From Hymenobacter armeniacus (GTDB lineage Bacteria; Bacteroidota; Bacteroidia; Cytophagales; Hymenobacteraceae): 64,000 nt of DNA. This document shows, piece after piece, positions 1 through 9,066 of this stretch. Both the position numbers and the translations under genes were made by a program. The stretch is from NCBI RefSeq assembly GCF_014699055.1, contig NZ_JACXAC010000006.1, forward strand, positions 496,001 through 560,000, written 5' to 3'. Each line of letters opens with the position of its first letter. Position 1 is the stretch's first letter. Below the pieces are notes generated by a model that was not told the origin of the DNA, did not search any database, and saw nothing but the letters and a program-made list of their open reading frames with translations.

Positions 1-1377
1 GTGCGCCATGCCGCGCGATTTGAGGATGCTCAGGCCGCGGTTGCGCTCGCCCACGCCCTCCAGGTCGCGCACCGAAATCCACGTGTCGACCAGCGACGAC
101 ACGCCTTCTTCCGTCATCTCGGCGCGGCCCATGCCGCCGTTCACCAGGGCCGTGAAGTAGGCCGTGATACCGCTCACCTTCAGGAAGTCGATGAGGCGCG
201 TGAGCATGCTCCGCACTTCGGAGAGGTTGCCCACCGTGATGAGGTTGGTGATGGGGTCGATGACCACGGCGTCGGGGCGGAACTCCTTCACCAGGCGGTG
301 CAGCGTCACGAGGTGCTGCTCCAGGCCGTTGAGGGTGGGGCGCGAAGCCTCGATGCGCAGGCGGCCTTCGGCCACGTGGTTTTCCAGGCCAATGCTTACC
401 GAAGCCATGTTGCGCATGAGCTGCTGCGGCGATTCTTCAAACGCAAAAAACAGGCAGCGCTTGCCCTCCTGACATATTTGCTGGGCAAAAGAAGCGGCGA
501 GCGTGGTTTTGGCCGTGCCGGCCGTGCCGGTCACGAGCACGCTGCTGCCCACGAAGAAGCCGCGCCGGCCAAACATCTCGTCCAGCGCCGGCACCCCCGA
601 CGATACCACGTCGTTCGACACCTGGTGCTCCAAGCGCAGCGACGTCACGGGCAGCACCGAAATGCCTTCGCCGGTGATGAGGTAAGGGTACTCGTTGGTG
701 CCGTGGGTGCTGCCGCGGTACTTCACCACGCGCAGGCGGCGGGTCGTGATTTGGTCAATCACGCGGTTGTCGAGCAGAATCACGCAGTCCGACACGTACT
801 CTTCCAGCCCTTGGCGCGTGAGGGTGCCGTCGCCGCGCTCGGCGGTGATGATGGTGGTCACGCCCTTGTCCTTTAGCCAGCGAAACAGCCGGCGAATTTC
901 CGAGCGCAGCACGCTCTCGTTGGGGAAGCCCGAAAACAACGACTCGATGGTATCCAACACCACGCGCTTGGCCCCGATGGAATCGATGGCGTAGCCCAGG
1001 CGAATGAAGAGGCCTTCGAGGTCGTACTCGCCGGTTTCTTCAATCTCGGAGCGGTCGACGTGCACGTGGTCGACGCGCAGCATTCTGCGGGCCTGCAAAT
1101 CTTTCAGGTCGAAGCCCAGCGAGGCCACGTTGGCGGTCAGCTCTTCGGCGGTTTCCTCGAAGGCCATGAGCACGCCGGGCTCGTCGAACTCGGTGATGCC
1201 GCGCACCAGGAACTCAATGCCCATCAGGGTTTTGCCACAGCCCGCGCTGCCGCAAACGAGCGTGGGCCGGCCCTTGGGCAGGCCGCCTTCGGTGATTTCG
1301 TCCAGCCCCTCGATGCCGGTGGGCGCTTTGGGCAATTGAGGCAGCGTAGAAGAGGCGGAAGAAGAATACTCTTGCAT
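1..1377 (-). CDS. KaiC-type circadian/RecA-family ATPase (3' end cut by window)
   Basis: The minus-strand reading frame opens at an ATG at 1377 and stays open to the window edge, so at least 459 residues are present and the C-terminus is missing. It has two tandem RecA-like KaiC domains. The first carries a Walker A GSAGCGKT near residue 43 followed by FEET; the second carries GTAGTAKTT and FEES, the paired catalytic-Glu arrangement typical of KaiC. The family forms ATP-driven hexamers; in cyanobacteria KaiC is the clock core, while in non-photosynthetic bacteria it acts in stress or signalling roles. No kaiB is visible on this side. A signalling role next to the LytTR pair is only inference. 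Confidence 0.88.
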   Translation of the reverse strand, partial: MQEYSSSASSTLPQLPKAPTGIEGLDEITEGGLPKGRPTLVCGSAGCGKTLMGIEFLVRGITEFDEPGVLMAFEETAEELTANVASLGFDLKDLQARRMLRVDHVHVDRSEIEETGEYDLEGLFIRLGYAIDSIGAKRVVLDTIESLFSGFPNESVLRSEIRRLFRWLKDKGVTTIITAERGDGTLTRQGLEEYVSDCVILLDNRVIDQITTRRLRVVKYRGSTHGTNEYPYLITGEGISVLPVTSLRLEHQVSNDVVSSGVPALDEMFGRRGFFVGSSVLVTGTAGTAKTTLAASFAQQICQEGKRCLFFAFEESPQQLMRNMASVSIGLENHVAEGRLRIEASRPTLNGLEQHLVTLHRLVKEFRPDAVVIDPITNLITVGNLSEVRSMLTRLIDFLKVSGITAYFTALVNGGMGRAEMTEEGVSSLVDTWISVRDLEGVGERNRGLSILKSRGMAH

Positions 1378-1509
1378 GGATAGGGAGGCTAGCCTGCAAA
1401 GTTAATCGGCGGGGCCGCACATTCGGGGGCGGGCCTCGCTCACGCCGTGGGGCCACGGCGTGCGCCGTCCCAACCGTGCCCGATACCGCCGGTGGGCCTG
1501 CCGCGCCGG

Positions 1510-1722
1510 CTATCGGCTCCCGGTTTCAAAATCCTGCCAGCCCGCGCGGTGCTGCTCCATTTCCTGCGCGCTGATGCCGTAGGCGTCGAGCACTTCCTCG
1601 GGGCTGAGCAGGCCCTGGTCCACGGCGTTGAGGGCGGCCCACACCTTGAGCTTGCGCTCGGCGTCGGCGGCCGACTCGGGGCGGCCATCGGTGTCGAAAT
1701 AGTTGGGCAAAGACTCGCTCAT
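1510..1722 (-). CDS. small protein resembling SciP/DUF1153
   Basis: A 70-residue ORF. ATG at 1722 is preferred over an upstream TTG at 1734 because AGGG lies just upstream of it. Residues about 22-65 (ERKLKVWAALNAVDQGLLSP onward) resemble the SciP/DUF1153 helix-turn-helix pattern: a basic-charged helix, a GLLS/PEE turn, then A-YGIS-E and a W-containing helix. SciP in alphaproteobacteria binds DNA and blocks CtrA, which does not exist in Bacteroidota, so only a small DNA-binding or scaffold role can be suggested. It lies between the kaiC-like gene and the LytTR regulator on the same strand. Confidence 0.55.
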   Translation of the reverse strand: MSESLPNYFDTDGRPESAADAERKLKVWAALNAVDQGLLSPEEVLDAYGISAQEMEQHRAGWQDFETGSR

Positions 1723-1795
1723 AGACCCTTGCAAGTTAGGCCGTCTTTTATTAAGTCAGCGTGAATTTATCACCATTTTCCGGTGCGTGTTCTAC

Positions 1796-2575
1796 TTATT
1801 TCCAGCGGCTGAAAAACTGGTCGAAGCTTTCCCGATAACCGTCGCTCACGGGCAAGGTTTCGCCCTGAATCTGGACCGTGCCGCGCCCCACCGCCTGGAT
1901 GTGGCCCAGCCCCACGATGTAGCTGCGGTGAATGCGCATGAACTTGCCGGCCGGCAGCTTTTCTTCCATGCTGCGCAGGCTGGTAAGCGAGAGCAGCGGC
2001 CGCGTTTGGCTGGCCAAATGCACCTTCACGTAGTCCTTGAGGCCTTCCACGTACACTATGTCGGCCAGGGCCACGCGCACCAGCTGGTACTCCACCTTCA
2101 GGTAGATGTGGTCTTCTTCGGGCTGAGAAACGGGTGGCGCCGCGGGCGCCGGGGCCGCGGCGGGGGCGGCTTCGCTGGCCTGCTTCATCTCAAAGTAGGC
2201 CTTGGCCTTGAGCGCGGCGCGCAAAAATTCCTCATAGTTGAAGGGCTTGAGCAGGTAGTCGAGCGCATCGACGCGGAAGCCTTCCAGCGCGTACTGGTTG
2301 AAGGCCGTGGTGAAGATGACGCGCGGGCCGTACTGCAGCACCCGCGCCAGCTCCAGGCCGCTGAGGTCGGGCATCTTGATGTCGAGAAACAGCAGGTGGG
2401 CGTCGGGGCGCTCGTGCAGGGAGCGCAGGGCGGCCACGGCGCTTTCGTGGCGGCCCACCAGGCGCATAAACGGCGTGCGCTCGATGAAGGAACACACCAA
2501 GCCTAGGGCCAGCGGCTCGTCGTCGACGGCCACGCAGTTGATGATGAACGGGGCTACAGCTTCAGATTCAGACAT
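1796..2575 (-). CDS. LytTR-family response regulator
   Basis: A 259-residue two-domain regulator. The receiver holds the acidic pair D18/D19 (VAVDDEP), the phosphoacceptor at about D65 (LLFLDIKMPD) and the switch Lys at about K110 (DYLLKPF). An Ala/Pro-rich linker (about 133-150) leads to a C-terminal LytTR DNA-binding domain (HIYLKVEYQLVRV through the RIHRSYIV segment). Its start overlaps the 3' end of the upstream histidine kinase gene by 22 bp, so the two are co-translated. Family members regulate cell-envelope and polysaccharide genes; the targets here are unknown. Confidence 0.93.
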   Translation of the reverse strand: MSESEAVAPFIINCVAVDDEPLALGLVCSFIERTPFMRLVGRHESAVAALRSLHERPDAHLLFLDIKMPDLSGLELARVLQYGPRVIFTTAFNQYALEGFRVDALDYLLKPFNYEEFLRAALKAKAYFEMKQASEAAPAAAPAPAAPPVSQPEEDHIYLKVEYQLVRVALADIVYVEGLKDYVKVHLASQTRPLLSLTSLRSMEEKLPAGKFMRIHRSYIVGLGHIQAVGRGTVQIQGETLPVSDGYRESFDQFFSRWK

Positions 2576-3669
2576 ACTTCGTACTCGTTGGAGGCGTTGC
2601 GGGGCGTGACGGTGACGGTGTGGGCGTGCGGGTACAGCAGGTTGAGGCGGCGCTGGGTGTTGGCCAGCCCGATGCCGCCGGGCTCGTCGTCGGCGTCAGC
2701 ATCGGGGCGGTCGGGAAACAGGGTGTTGCGCACGCGCAACTCCACGGTGGTGGCCGAGGGCTGGCGCAGCTGTATGCTGATGCAGCTGGGGGCGGTGGCG
2801 CTCACGCCGTGCTTGAAGGCGTTCTCGACGAAGGGCTGAAACAGCATGGGCGCGATGAACGGGTCGGGGCTCAGCGGGTCGGGCCGCTCAAACTGCACCC
2901 GCACTTTGTTGGTAAGACGCAGGTGCATAAGGTCGATGTAGTCCTGCAGAAAGCTAATTTCCTGGCTCAGGCGCGTGTGGCCGGCCGGCGACTCGTACAG
3001 CACGTAGCGCATCATGCGCGAGAGGCGGTGCAGGGCCACGCGGGCCTGCTCCCCGTCGAGCAGCGTGAGGGCGTAAATATTGTTGAGGGTGTTGAAGAAG
3101 AAATGGGGGTTTATCTGGGCCTTGAGCAGGCTCAGCTCGGTGGCCACCTGGCGGCGCTCCAGCTCCAGACGGATTTCGGCGTCGCGCTGGCCTTTTTGCA
3201 TGGCCGCGAGGCTGGTGGCAATGCCCAGCACCAGCAGCGTGATGAGCAGCACGCCGGTGTTGAACACGGGGCTGCCCTCGTCGGGCCCGGTGAGGGGGTG
3301 CGGGCGCGGGCTCGACCACGGGTTGGGCGGGTTGAGGACGGCTTCGCGGGCAGCGGCCACCAGCTCGGGCACGCGCAGGCGCTGCTCCACCTGGCGGTGC
3401 ACCGCCAGCACCCCCAGCACTAGGCCGGCGTTGAGCAGCACGTAGGCCCAGGCCTTGCGGGCGTAGAGCAGTCGGGGCGCCGCCCAGCCCACGTTCAGGT
3501 AGAACACGCCCCCCAGCAGCCCAAACACCACGGCCTGCGTGAGCCAGAACTCCGTCGGCTTCGGCCCCGGGTAATCGGGTTGCTGGGCCCAGAGCAGCAC
3601 CGCCACCAGTCCCCATACCAGGGCGTGCAGCAGCAGCGTGGAGGCAGAGCGGAGCGGCGGGAGGGGCAT
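2554..3669 (-). CDS. LytS/YehU-type sensor histidine kinase
   Basis: A 371-residue membrane kinase. The N-terminal half has about four hydrophobic helices (residues about 9-28, 45-63, 73-92 and 135-155) with a short Pro-rich loop between helices 3 and 4. The cytoplasmic part holds the His_kinase (PF06580) signature QINPHFFFNTLNN around residue 185-198 with the phosphorylated His, and a GHKL ATPase with the N-box PFVENAFKHG and G-box GGIGLAN. It is the cognate partner of the LytTR regulator whose start it overlaps. No extracellular ligand-binding domain is visible, so the stimulus is probably membrane-related. Confidence 0.93.
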   Translation of the reverse strand: MPLPPLRSASTLLLHALVWGLVAVLLWAQQPDYPGPKPTEFWLTQAVVFGLLGGVFYLNVGWAAPRLLYARKAWAYVLLNAGLVLGVLAVHRQVEQRLRVPELVAAAREAVLNPPNPWSSPRPHPLTGPDEGSPVFNTGVLLITLLVLGIATSLAAMQKGQRDAEIRLELERRQVATELSLLKAQINPHFFFNTLNNIYALTLLDGEQARVALHRLSRMMRYVLYESPAGHTRLSQEISFLQDYIDLMHLRLTNKVRVQFERPDPLSPDPFIAPMLFQPFVENAFKHGVSATAPSCISIQLRQPSATTVELRVRNTLFPDRPDADADDEPGGIGLANTQRRLNLLYPHAHTVTVTPRNASNEYEVCLNLKL

Positions 3670-3957
3670 TGATTAGACTATCAAATGAAGATGGCGCAAG
3701 CTACAACCCGCGCCTGTGGCGGCGCGGCGCACATCGGCCAGCCGGGCAAGTTTGCCGGCCATTCGGCATTTCTGAGCCATGTGGCCGGAAATCGGGCCGG
3801 GCCGGAGGTTTGGCGGCGGGATTTGGCTGGCGAATGCGGGAAATGGGCGACGCCCCCTCCCAACTCGGCGATTGGAGCGGGCGCTGCGGAAAGAGGAAGA
3901 GCACCTTTGATAAAACGCGCTGCAATTCTCTTTCCCAACCTGCCTGCTTTCCTGCTC

Positions 3958-5136
3958 ATGGCCGCATCATTACTCCCCCGGGTAGCCTCCATGCTGGCAG
4001 CGGCCACGCTGCTGCTGGCCGTGGCCTGCCACAAGGAATCGGAAAACGCCACGCCCTCCAACGACGACCTGAGCGTGCTGGGCGCCCTGCCCCTCTCGGC
4101 CCCGGCGCCGGCCGACAACCCCGGCACGCCAGCCAAAATCGCGCTGGGCCGCGCCCTGTTCTGGGACCCGGTGCTCTCGGGCGGCAAGGACGTGAGCTGC
4201 GCCAGCTGCCACCACCCCGCCAACGGCTACGCCGACGCCATCGACCTGGCCATTGGCGTGAACGGGCAGGGCCTGGGCACGGCCCGCCGTTTCCGCCAGC
4301 CCAACGCCATTCCGTTTGCCAAGCGCAACACGCCCACGGTCCTCAACACGGCCTTCAACGGCCTGACCAACGGCGGCAGCTACGACCCCGCCCGGGCCGC
4401 GATGTTCTGGGACAGCCGGGCCCAGTCGCTCGAAGCGCAGTCGGTGCAGCCCATTGCGGCGCTGGAAGAAATGCGCGGCCCCGCCTGCAGCGAAAGCGCC
4501 GCCCTCGACACGGCGGTGGCGCGGCTGCGGCGCATCCCGGCGTATGCATCGATGTTTAGCGCAGCGTTTGCCGAGCCCGCGCCCGTCACGGCCACCAACC
4601 TCGGCAAGGCGCTGGCCGCCTTCGAGCGCACCCTGCTGGCAACCGATGCGCCGTTTGACAAGTACCTGCGCGGCGACAAAACCGCCCTCTCGGCCCAGCA
4701 GGTGCAGGGCCTGAACGCCTTCATCAGCAGCGGCTGCGCCAAATGCCACAGCGGCCCCATGCTCTCGGACTACCAGCTGCACGTGCTGGGCGTGGCCGAC
4801 AACCCCAAGAACGCCGCCTCCGACGCGGGCGCCAACAACTCCTACGCCTTCCGCACGCCCAGCCTGCGCAACGTGGCCCTCACGGCGCCCTACATGCACA
4901 GCGGCACGCAGCCCAACCTGGGCGCGGTGCTGGCCTTCTATGCGCCGCCGCCCGGCGCGCCGCCCACCGCCAACCCCCGCGTAGCCCCCGGCCAGCGCGA
5001 CCCGCTCTTCCCGGCCCGCGTGCAGGACCCGCAGGCCATCATCGCCTTTCTGCAGTCGCTCACCGCCACCAGCTTCGACCGCAGCGTGCCCGTCACCGTG
5101 CCCAGCGGCTTGGCCGTGGGCGGCAACATTCAATAG
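3958..5136 (+). CDS. di-haem cytochrome c peroxidase / MauG-family lipoprotein
   Basis: A 392-residue protein from the ATG at 3958. The frame is open upstream to 3685, but the ATG at 3958 directly precedes a lipoprotein signal (hydrophobic stretch ending LLAVAC, Cys about 24). Two c-type haem sites, CASCH near residue 81 and CAKCH near residue 260, give the bacterial CcpA/MauG architecture. The SLRNVALTAPYMHSGT segment before the C-terminus is typical of this family. It reduces hydrogen peroxide or oxidises a partner in the periplasm or at a membrane surface. The gene is followed by a tiny lipoprotein gene and is divergent from the LytS-type kinase. Confidence 0.9.
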   Translation: MAASLLPRVASMLAAATLLLAVACHKESENATPSNDDLSVLGALPLSAPAPADNPGTPAKIALGRALFWDPVLSGGKDVSCASCHHPANGYADAIDLAIGVNGQGLGTARRFRQPNAIPFAKRNTPTVLNTAFNGLTNGGSYDPARAAMFWDSRAQSLEAQSVQPIAALEEMRGPACSESAALDTAVARLRRIPAYASMFSAAFAEPAPVTATNLGKALAAFERTLLATDAPFDKYLRGDKTALSAQQVQGLNAFISSGCAKCHSGPMLSDYQLHVLGVADNPKNAASDAGANNSYAFRTPSLRNVALTAPYMHSGTQPNLGAVLAFYAPPPGAPPTANPRVAPGQRDPLFPARVQDPQAIIAFLQSLTATSFDRSVPVTVPSGLAVGGNIQ

Positions 5137-5232
5137 CCTTTGCCTCGTCGTTATCTTCTTATTGTCTATTGCATTACCCCTACTCTTCCTTTCCGAATTC
5201 TCATTTTTTCACCCTTTTTCATTTTCACCCTT

Positions 5233-5403
5233 ATGCGTTTATCCACCACTCTTCGCCTGCTTAGCGCTGCCGCGCTGCTGTGCTCCATGAGCAGCTTCTC
5301 GGGCTGCGAGAAAGACAACGTGCGCCCGGCCGGCGGCAAAGACTGCAAGAAGCCGAGCACGACCACCACGGCCGACACCACCAAGACCGGCGGCGCCAAC
5401 TAA
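5233..5403 (+). CDS. small lipoprotein, unknown function
   Basis: A 56-residue ORF starting at ATG 5233. Residues 1-20 form a signal peptide (RLSTTLRLLSAAALLCSM) and a lipobox-like FSGC precedes the first mature Cys at about residue 25. The mature part is only about 30 residues, with Lys/Asp and a Thr-rich run (TTTTADTTKTGG). It follows the peroxidase gene by about 97 bp and ends just before a GC-rich hairpin terminator. No known family is recognised; it could be a membrane-anchored spacer or a minor surface lipoprotein. Confidence 0.6.
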   Translation: MRLSTTLRLLSAAALLCSMSSFSGCEKDNVRPAGGKDCKKPSTTTTADTTKTGGAN

Positions 5404-5442
5404 CTTGCTGGTTGCCGGGCCGCGGGTCCGGGCTTTGGCCGG

Positions 5443-5502
5443 GCCTGGCCGGGTGCTTCGGCGCCCGGCCAGGCTTTGGCGGGGCCGAGTTACTCTTTTT
5501 TT
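5443..5502 (+). terminator. rho-independent terminator after the small lipoprotein gene
   Basis: Arms of 14 bp (5443-5456 and 5461-5474, one mismatch) close on a TTCG tetraloop, and an eight-T run follows about 20 bp downstream. It ends the peroxidase/lipoprotein unit. Confidence 0.6.
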
Positions 5503-5518
5503 TGCTATCTTATTGGTT

Positions 5519-7450
5519 ATGAAATATACTTGGACGGCTTTGGGCACTTTTCGGGGGTGGTGGCTGGCCTTGCTGGTGCTGCTGGCGCCGCTGGCGGCCT
5601 CGGCCACGCACATTGTGGGCGGCGAGCTGGACTTGCAGTACAAGTCCGGCAACACGTATGCCCTCACCCTGAACCTGTATTTTGACGCCATCAACGGCAG
5701 CGCGGGCGCGCTGGACGACAACCTCACGGCCAGCATCTTCAACAAAACCACCAACCAGCGCGTCGTCGACGTGGTGCTGCCCCGCGTGAGCAACACCTTC
5801 GTGAACTACACCAACCCGGCCTGCACCGTGGGCTCGCTCAGCACCCGCAAGCTGGTGTACACGCAGGATATTTTTCTGGGCCCGAGCGTGTACAACAACC
5901 CCGGCGGCTACTACGTGGCCGTGGAGCGCTGCTGCCGCAACGTGACCATCACCAACATTGTGGCGCCCGGCAACGCGGCCCAGACCTTTTACCTCGAATT
6001 TCCGGCCGTGGTGCGCAACGGCGCGGCGTTCATCGACTCGACGCCGCGCATTTTTCCGCCTCTGGGCGACTACGCCTGTCGCAACGAGCTGTTTTACTAC
6101 GACTTTGGCGGCCAGGACCCCGACGGCGACTCGCTGGCCTACGACATGGTGACGCCCCTCAACGGCCACGCCACCTTCGCCAACCCGCTGCTGACCCAGG
6201 CCGGCCCGGCGCCCTACTCCACCATCAGCTGGAACCCGGGCCTGAACGTGAACAACCAGATTCCGGGCAGCCCCGCGCTGGGCATTGATGCGCGCACGGG
6301 CCGCCTCACGGTGCGGCCCCGCGACCTGGGCCTGTACGTGTTTGGGGTGCGCTGCACGGAGTACCGGCGCGGCGTGAAAATTGGCGAGACGCGCCGCGAT
6401 TTCCAGCTCTACGTGCTGAACTGCCCCACCAACGTGGCGCCCACGCTGCAAGTGCGGGCGCCGGGCAGCACCGCCGCCTACCGCCCCGGCCGCGACACGC
6501 TGCGCCTGCAGCCCGGCGGCAACCGCTGCCTCACCATTCGCTACACCGACCCCGACCCCAGCTCGGTGCTGAGCATGAGCAGCCGCGCGGTGAACTTCAC
6601 CACCACGGGGCCCATTTTCAGCACGTCCACTACCGGCATGGTGCACGCGGCCGGCCAGCCCGATACGCTGGTGACCACGCTCTGCTTCCCGGATTGCATC
6701 GATACCAAAGGCAAGGTGTACCTGGTCGACGTCATCGTGGCCGACAACGGCTGCAGCCTGCCCAAGCACGACACCATTCGCATTGCCTTCACGGCGGCCT
6801 CGCGGCCCAACCGCGCGCCGGTGCTCAGCACCACGTTTCCGCCCGCGCCGCTGCCCGTGTCCGACGACGCGCCGGCCGTGGTGCGCCTCACGCTGGGCGA
6901 ACGCTACACCGCCACCCTCACCGGCACCGACGCCGACCTGAACGCCCTCACGCTCAGCGCCGCCGGCGCGGGCTTCAACCTGGCCGATGCCGACATGAAA
7001 TTCACGGCCCAAAACGGCCAGGGCCGGGCCAGCGCCACCTTCACCTGGGAGCCCACGTGCGCCGCCGTGGGCCAGGCCAAAACGAACAACAGCCTGCTGG
7101 TGCGCTTCCGGCTGGCCGAAGCCGGGCCCTGCGAGCCGCTGCCGCAGGAGCGCCTCATCCGCTTCGTGGTGGCGCCGAAGGGCGATTCGCTGGCCTTCCG
7201 CCCGCCCAACGTCATCACGCCGAACGGCGACGGCCAGAACGATTTCTTTATGATGCCCAGCCTGCCGGTCGACTTCTGCGACCGCAAGTTTGCCAGCATC
7301 AAAATTTTCTCGCGCTGGGGCCAGGCCGTGTTTTCTTCGTCGGAGCGCGGCTTCAGGTGGGGCGGCGCCGGGGCCGGCGGCATGTATTATTACCTCGTGA
7401 CGTACACCGACGGCCAGAAATACAAGGGCTGGGTGGAGGTGATACCGTAG
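5519..7450 (+). CDS. large secreted surface protein with T9SS type B (CHU_C) tail
   Basis: A 643-residue protein starting at ATG 5519. A signal peptide (residues about 13-30, ALLVLLAPLAASA) is followed by THIVGGELDLQY, the start of a conserved module shared with the protein at 53734. The final about 85 residues form the gliding-motility-associated type B sorting domain (NVITPNGDGQNDFF, then KIFSRWGQAVF and WVEVIP at the end). Type B tails direct proteins through the T9SS, often with soluble or PorP-linked surface localisation. The middle shows beta-rich Ig/cadherin-like stretches (DPDGDSLAYDM; NRAPVLSTTF). Adhesion is likely but unproven. Confidence 0.87.
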   Translation: MKYTWTALGTFRGWWLALLVLLAPLAASATHIVGGELDLQYKSGNTYALTLNLYFDAINGSAGALDDNLTASIFNKTTNQRVVDVVLPRVSNTFVNYTNPACTVGSLSTRKLVYTQDIFLGPSVYNNPGGYYVAVERCCRNVTITNIVAPGNAAQTFYLEFPAVVRNGAAFIDSTPRIFPPLGDYACRNELFYYDFGGQDPDGDSLAYDMVTPLNGHATFANPLLTQAGPAPYSTISWNPGLNVNNQIPGSPALGIDARTGRLTVRPRDLGLYVFGVRCTEYRRGVKIGETRRDFQLYVLNCPTNVAPTLQVRAPGSTAAYRPGRDTLRLQPGGNRCLTIRYTDPDPSSVLSMSSRAVNFTTTGPIFSTSTTGMVHAAGQPDTLVTTLCFPDCIDTKGKVYLVDVIVADNGCSLPKHDTIRIAFTAASRPNRAPVLSTTFPPAPLPVSDDAPAVVRLTLGERYTATLTGTDADLNALTLSAAGAGFNLADADMKFTAQNGQGRASATFTWEPTCAAVGQAKTNNSLLVRFRLAEAGPCEPLPQERLIRFVVAPKGDSLAFRPPNVITPNGDGQNDFFMMPSLPVDFCDRKFASIKIFSRWGQAVFSSSERGFRWGGAGAGGMYYYLVTYTDGQKYKGWVEVIP

Positions 7451-7460
7451 AGGCTTGCCT

Positions 7461-7579
7461 GGGGTAGAGACGCATATTTGCGTCTCGCCGTTGAACGGTG
7501 ACGTGCCAAAGCCCCAGAACGCGCCACCAGGCCATACAACATCAGCCAACGGCGAGACGCAAGTATGCGTCTCTACCCC
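7461..7579. repeat. inverted-repeat element, GAGACGC family
   Basis: Arms of 32 bp (7461-7492 and 7548-7579) match with one mismatch. Each arm itself contains a smaller palindrome, GAGACGCA...TGCGTCTC. Related copies lie at 17641-17737 and 20044-20168. It fills the gap ahead of the PqqD-like gene. Confidence 0.9.
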
Positions 7580-7595
7580 GTTCAACACCCAGTTC

Positions 7596-7835
7596 ATGAA
7601 GCTCAAAAAGAACATTGCCACCAGCGAATCCGGCTTCATCTTCAACCCCGCCACCGGCGACTCGTTCGCGGCCAACCCGCTGGCCGCCGACATCCTGGCC
7701 CGCGCCAAGGAAGGCCTGAACCCGGCGGCCATCAAAGCCGACATTCTGGCGCGCTACGACGTGGCCCCCGGCCAGCTCGAAAAAGACTGGGACGACCTGC
7801 TGGCCCAGCTGCGCGACTTCAACCTGCTAGACTAA
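7596..7835 (+). CDS. PqqD-family peptide-binding protein (RRE-like)
   Basis: A 79-residue protein starting at ATG 7596. It has the PqqD layout: N-terminal beta hairpin (SGFIFNPATGDSFAANPLAA), then helices rich in Ala/Leu and the LARYDVAPGQLEKDWDDLLA segment, ending FNLLD. PqqD-like proteins are the RiPP recognition element: they bind leader peptides and hand them to modifying enzymes. It is the first gene of a cluster with ATP-grasp, decarboxylase and transporter/peptidase genes, and ends 11 bp before the ATP-grasp start. No separate precursor peptide gene is visible nearby, so its peptide partner is unknown. Confidence 0.85.
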   Translation: MKLKKNIATSESGFIFNPATGDSFAANPLAADILARAKEGLNPAAIKADILARYDVAPGQLEKDWDDLLAQLRDFNLLD

Positions 7836-7846
7836 CCCCGCCCCAC

Positions 7847-8905
7847 GTGCCTCTTTCTGCTGCCCGCCCCCGGCTCACCGTGGCCGTGACCGGCCTCAAC
7901 GCCACCGACAGCCCCGGCCCGGGCGTGGCCGTCATCCGCGCCCTGCGCGAAACGCCGGACTTCGACCTGCGCATCGTCGGGCTCAGCTACGAGGCGCTGG
8001 AGCCGGGCATCTACCTGCGCGAGCTGGTGGACCGCACCTACCAGCTCCCCTACCCTTCGGCCGGCACCGCGGCGCTGCTGGAGCGCCTGCGCTACATCCG
8101 CGAGCAGGAAGACGTGGCCGTGCTCATTCCCAACTTCGACGCCGAGCTGTACAATTTCATCAAGCTGGCGCCCCAGCTGCGGGCACTGGGCATGCACACC
8201 TTTCTGCCCACGCTGGCGCAGCTCGACGCCCGCGACAAGCTGAACCTGCCGGCTTTTGGGGCGGCCCACGGGCTGCACGTGCCGGCCAGCCGCCCGCTCC
8301 ACCACGCCGCCGAGCTGGCCACCGCGGCCGAAACCCTGGGCTGGCCGCTGGTGCTGAAAGGCCGCTACTACGACGCCGCCGTGGTGCACTCGCTGGCGCA
8401 GGCCGAACAGGCGTTTCTGCGGCTGAGCGGGCTTTGGGGCGTGCCGCTCATCGCGCAGCAGTTTGTGGCGGGCCAGGAAATCAACATCGCCGGGCTGGGC
8501 GACGGCCACGGCCGGGCCCTGAGCGTGGTGCCCATGCGCAAGCTCACCATCACCGACAAAGGCAAGGCCTGGGCCGGCATCACCCTCGCCGACGAGGCCC
8601 TGCTGGCCCTGGCCCGCCGCTTTGCCGAGGCCACCCAGTGGCGCGGCGGCTTCGAACTGGAAATCATGCGTTCGGCCAGCGGCGAGCTGTTCATCATGGA
8701 AATCAATCCGCGGTTTCCGGCCTGGATTTACCTCACGGCCGCCGCGGGCCAAAACCAGCCGGCGGCCCTGCTGCGCCTGGCCCTGGGCCTGCCCGTGACC
8801 ATGATGGAGGAGTACGCCGTGGGCAAAATGTTTGTGCGCTATGCCTGGGACCTCATTACCGACCATACCCAATTCCAGCAAGTGGCCGCGCTGGGCGAAC
8901 TTTGA
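7847..8905 (+). CDS. ATP-grasp ligase
   Basis: A 352-residue protein. GTG at 7847 is the first usable start after the PqqD stop; a later GTG at 7880 is possible. An N-terminal Rossmann-like pre-ATP-grasp domain (VTGLNATDSPGPGVAVIRAL) leads to a carbamoyl-phosphate-synthase-like ATP-grasp fold. Visible ATP-grasp features are WPLVLKGRYYDA (Lys in the small lobe), the GQEINIAG segment and the Mg-binding end FIMEINPRFPAW. The family forms amide or peptide bonds through acyl phosphates. With PqqD upstream and a decarboxylase downstream it probably ligates an amino acid or modifies a peptide; the substrate is not predictable here. Confidence 0.87.
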   Translation: MPLSAARPRLTVAVTGLNATDSPGPGVAVIRALRETPDFDLRIVGLSYEALEPGIYLRELVDRTYQLPYPSAGTAALLERLRYIREQEDVAVLIPNFDAELYNFIKLAPQLRALGMHTFLPTLAQLDARDKLNLPAFGAAHGLHVPASRPLHHAAELATAAETLGWPLVLKGRYYDAAVVHSLAQAEQAFLRLSGLWGVPLIAQQFVAGQEINIAGLGDGHGRALSVVPMRKLTITDKGKAWAGITLADEALLALARRFAEATQWRGGFELEIMRSASGELFIMEINPRFPAWIYLTAAAGQNQPAALLRLALGLPVTMMEEYAVGKMFVRYAWDLITDHTQFQQVAALGEL

Positions 8906-8933
8906 AGCGGAGTGCCGTTGAAGCCCAAAGGTG

Positions 8934-9031
8934 GTCATGCTGAGCGCAGTCGAAGCATCTCTACCGCGCAGCCAACTCAATCGAAAGAATTACTCCTGCG
9001 GTAGAGATGCTTCGACTGCGCTCAGCATGAC
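8934..9031. repeat. inverted-repeat element, TGCTGAGCGCAG family
   Basis: Perfect 34-bp arms (8934-8967 and 8998-9031) around a 30-nt loop. Related copies are at 18443-18529 and 49420-49546. It sits between the ATP-grasp and decarboxylase genes. Confidence 0.92.
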
Positions 9032-9066
9032 GTTCTTGAACCAGCACGCCACCTCCACCTACCCCC

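Noticed and set aside
1..876. Long plus-strand frame opposite the kaiC-like gene
   Set aside because: It has the His/Arg/Ala-rich composition of an antisense shadow in GC-rich DNA, while the minus strand shows clear KaiC motifs.
3685..3957. Longer N-terminus for the peroxidase
   Set aside because: The frame is open to 3685 but reads as non-signal sequence before the lipoprotein signal; the ATG at 3958 fits export.
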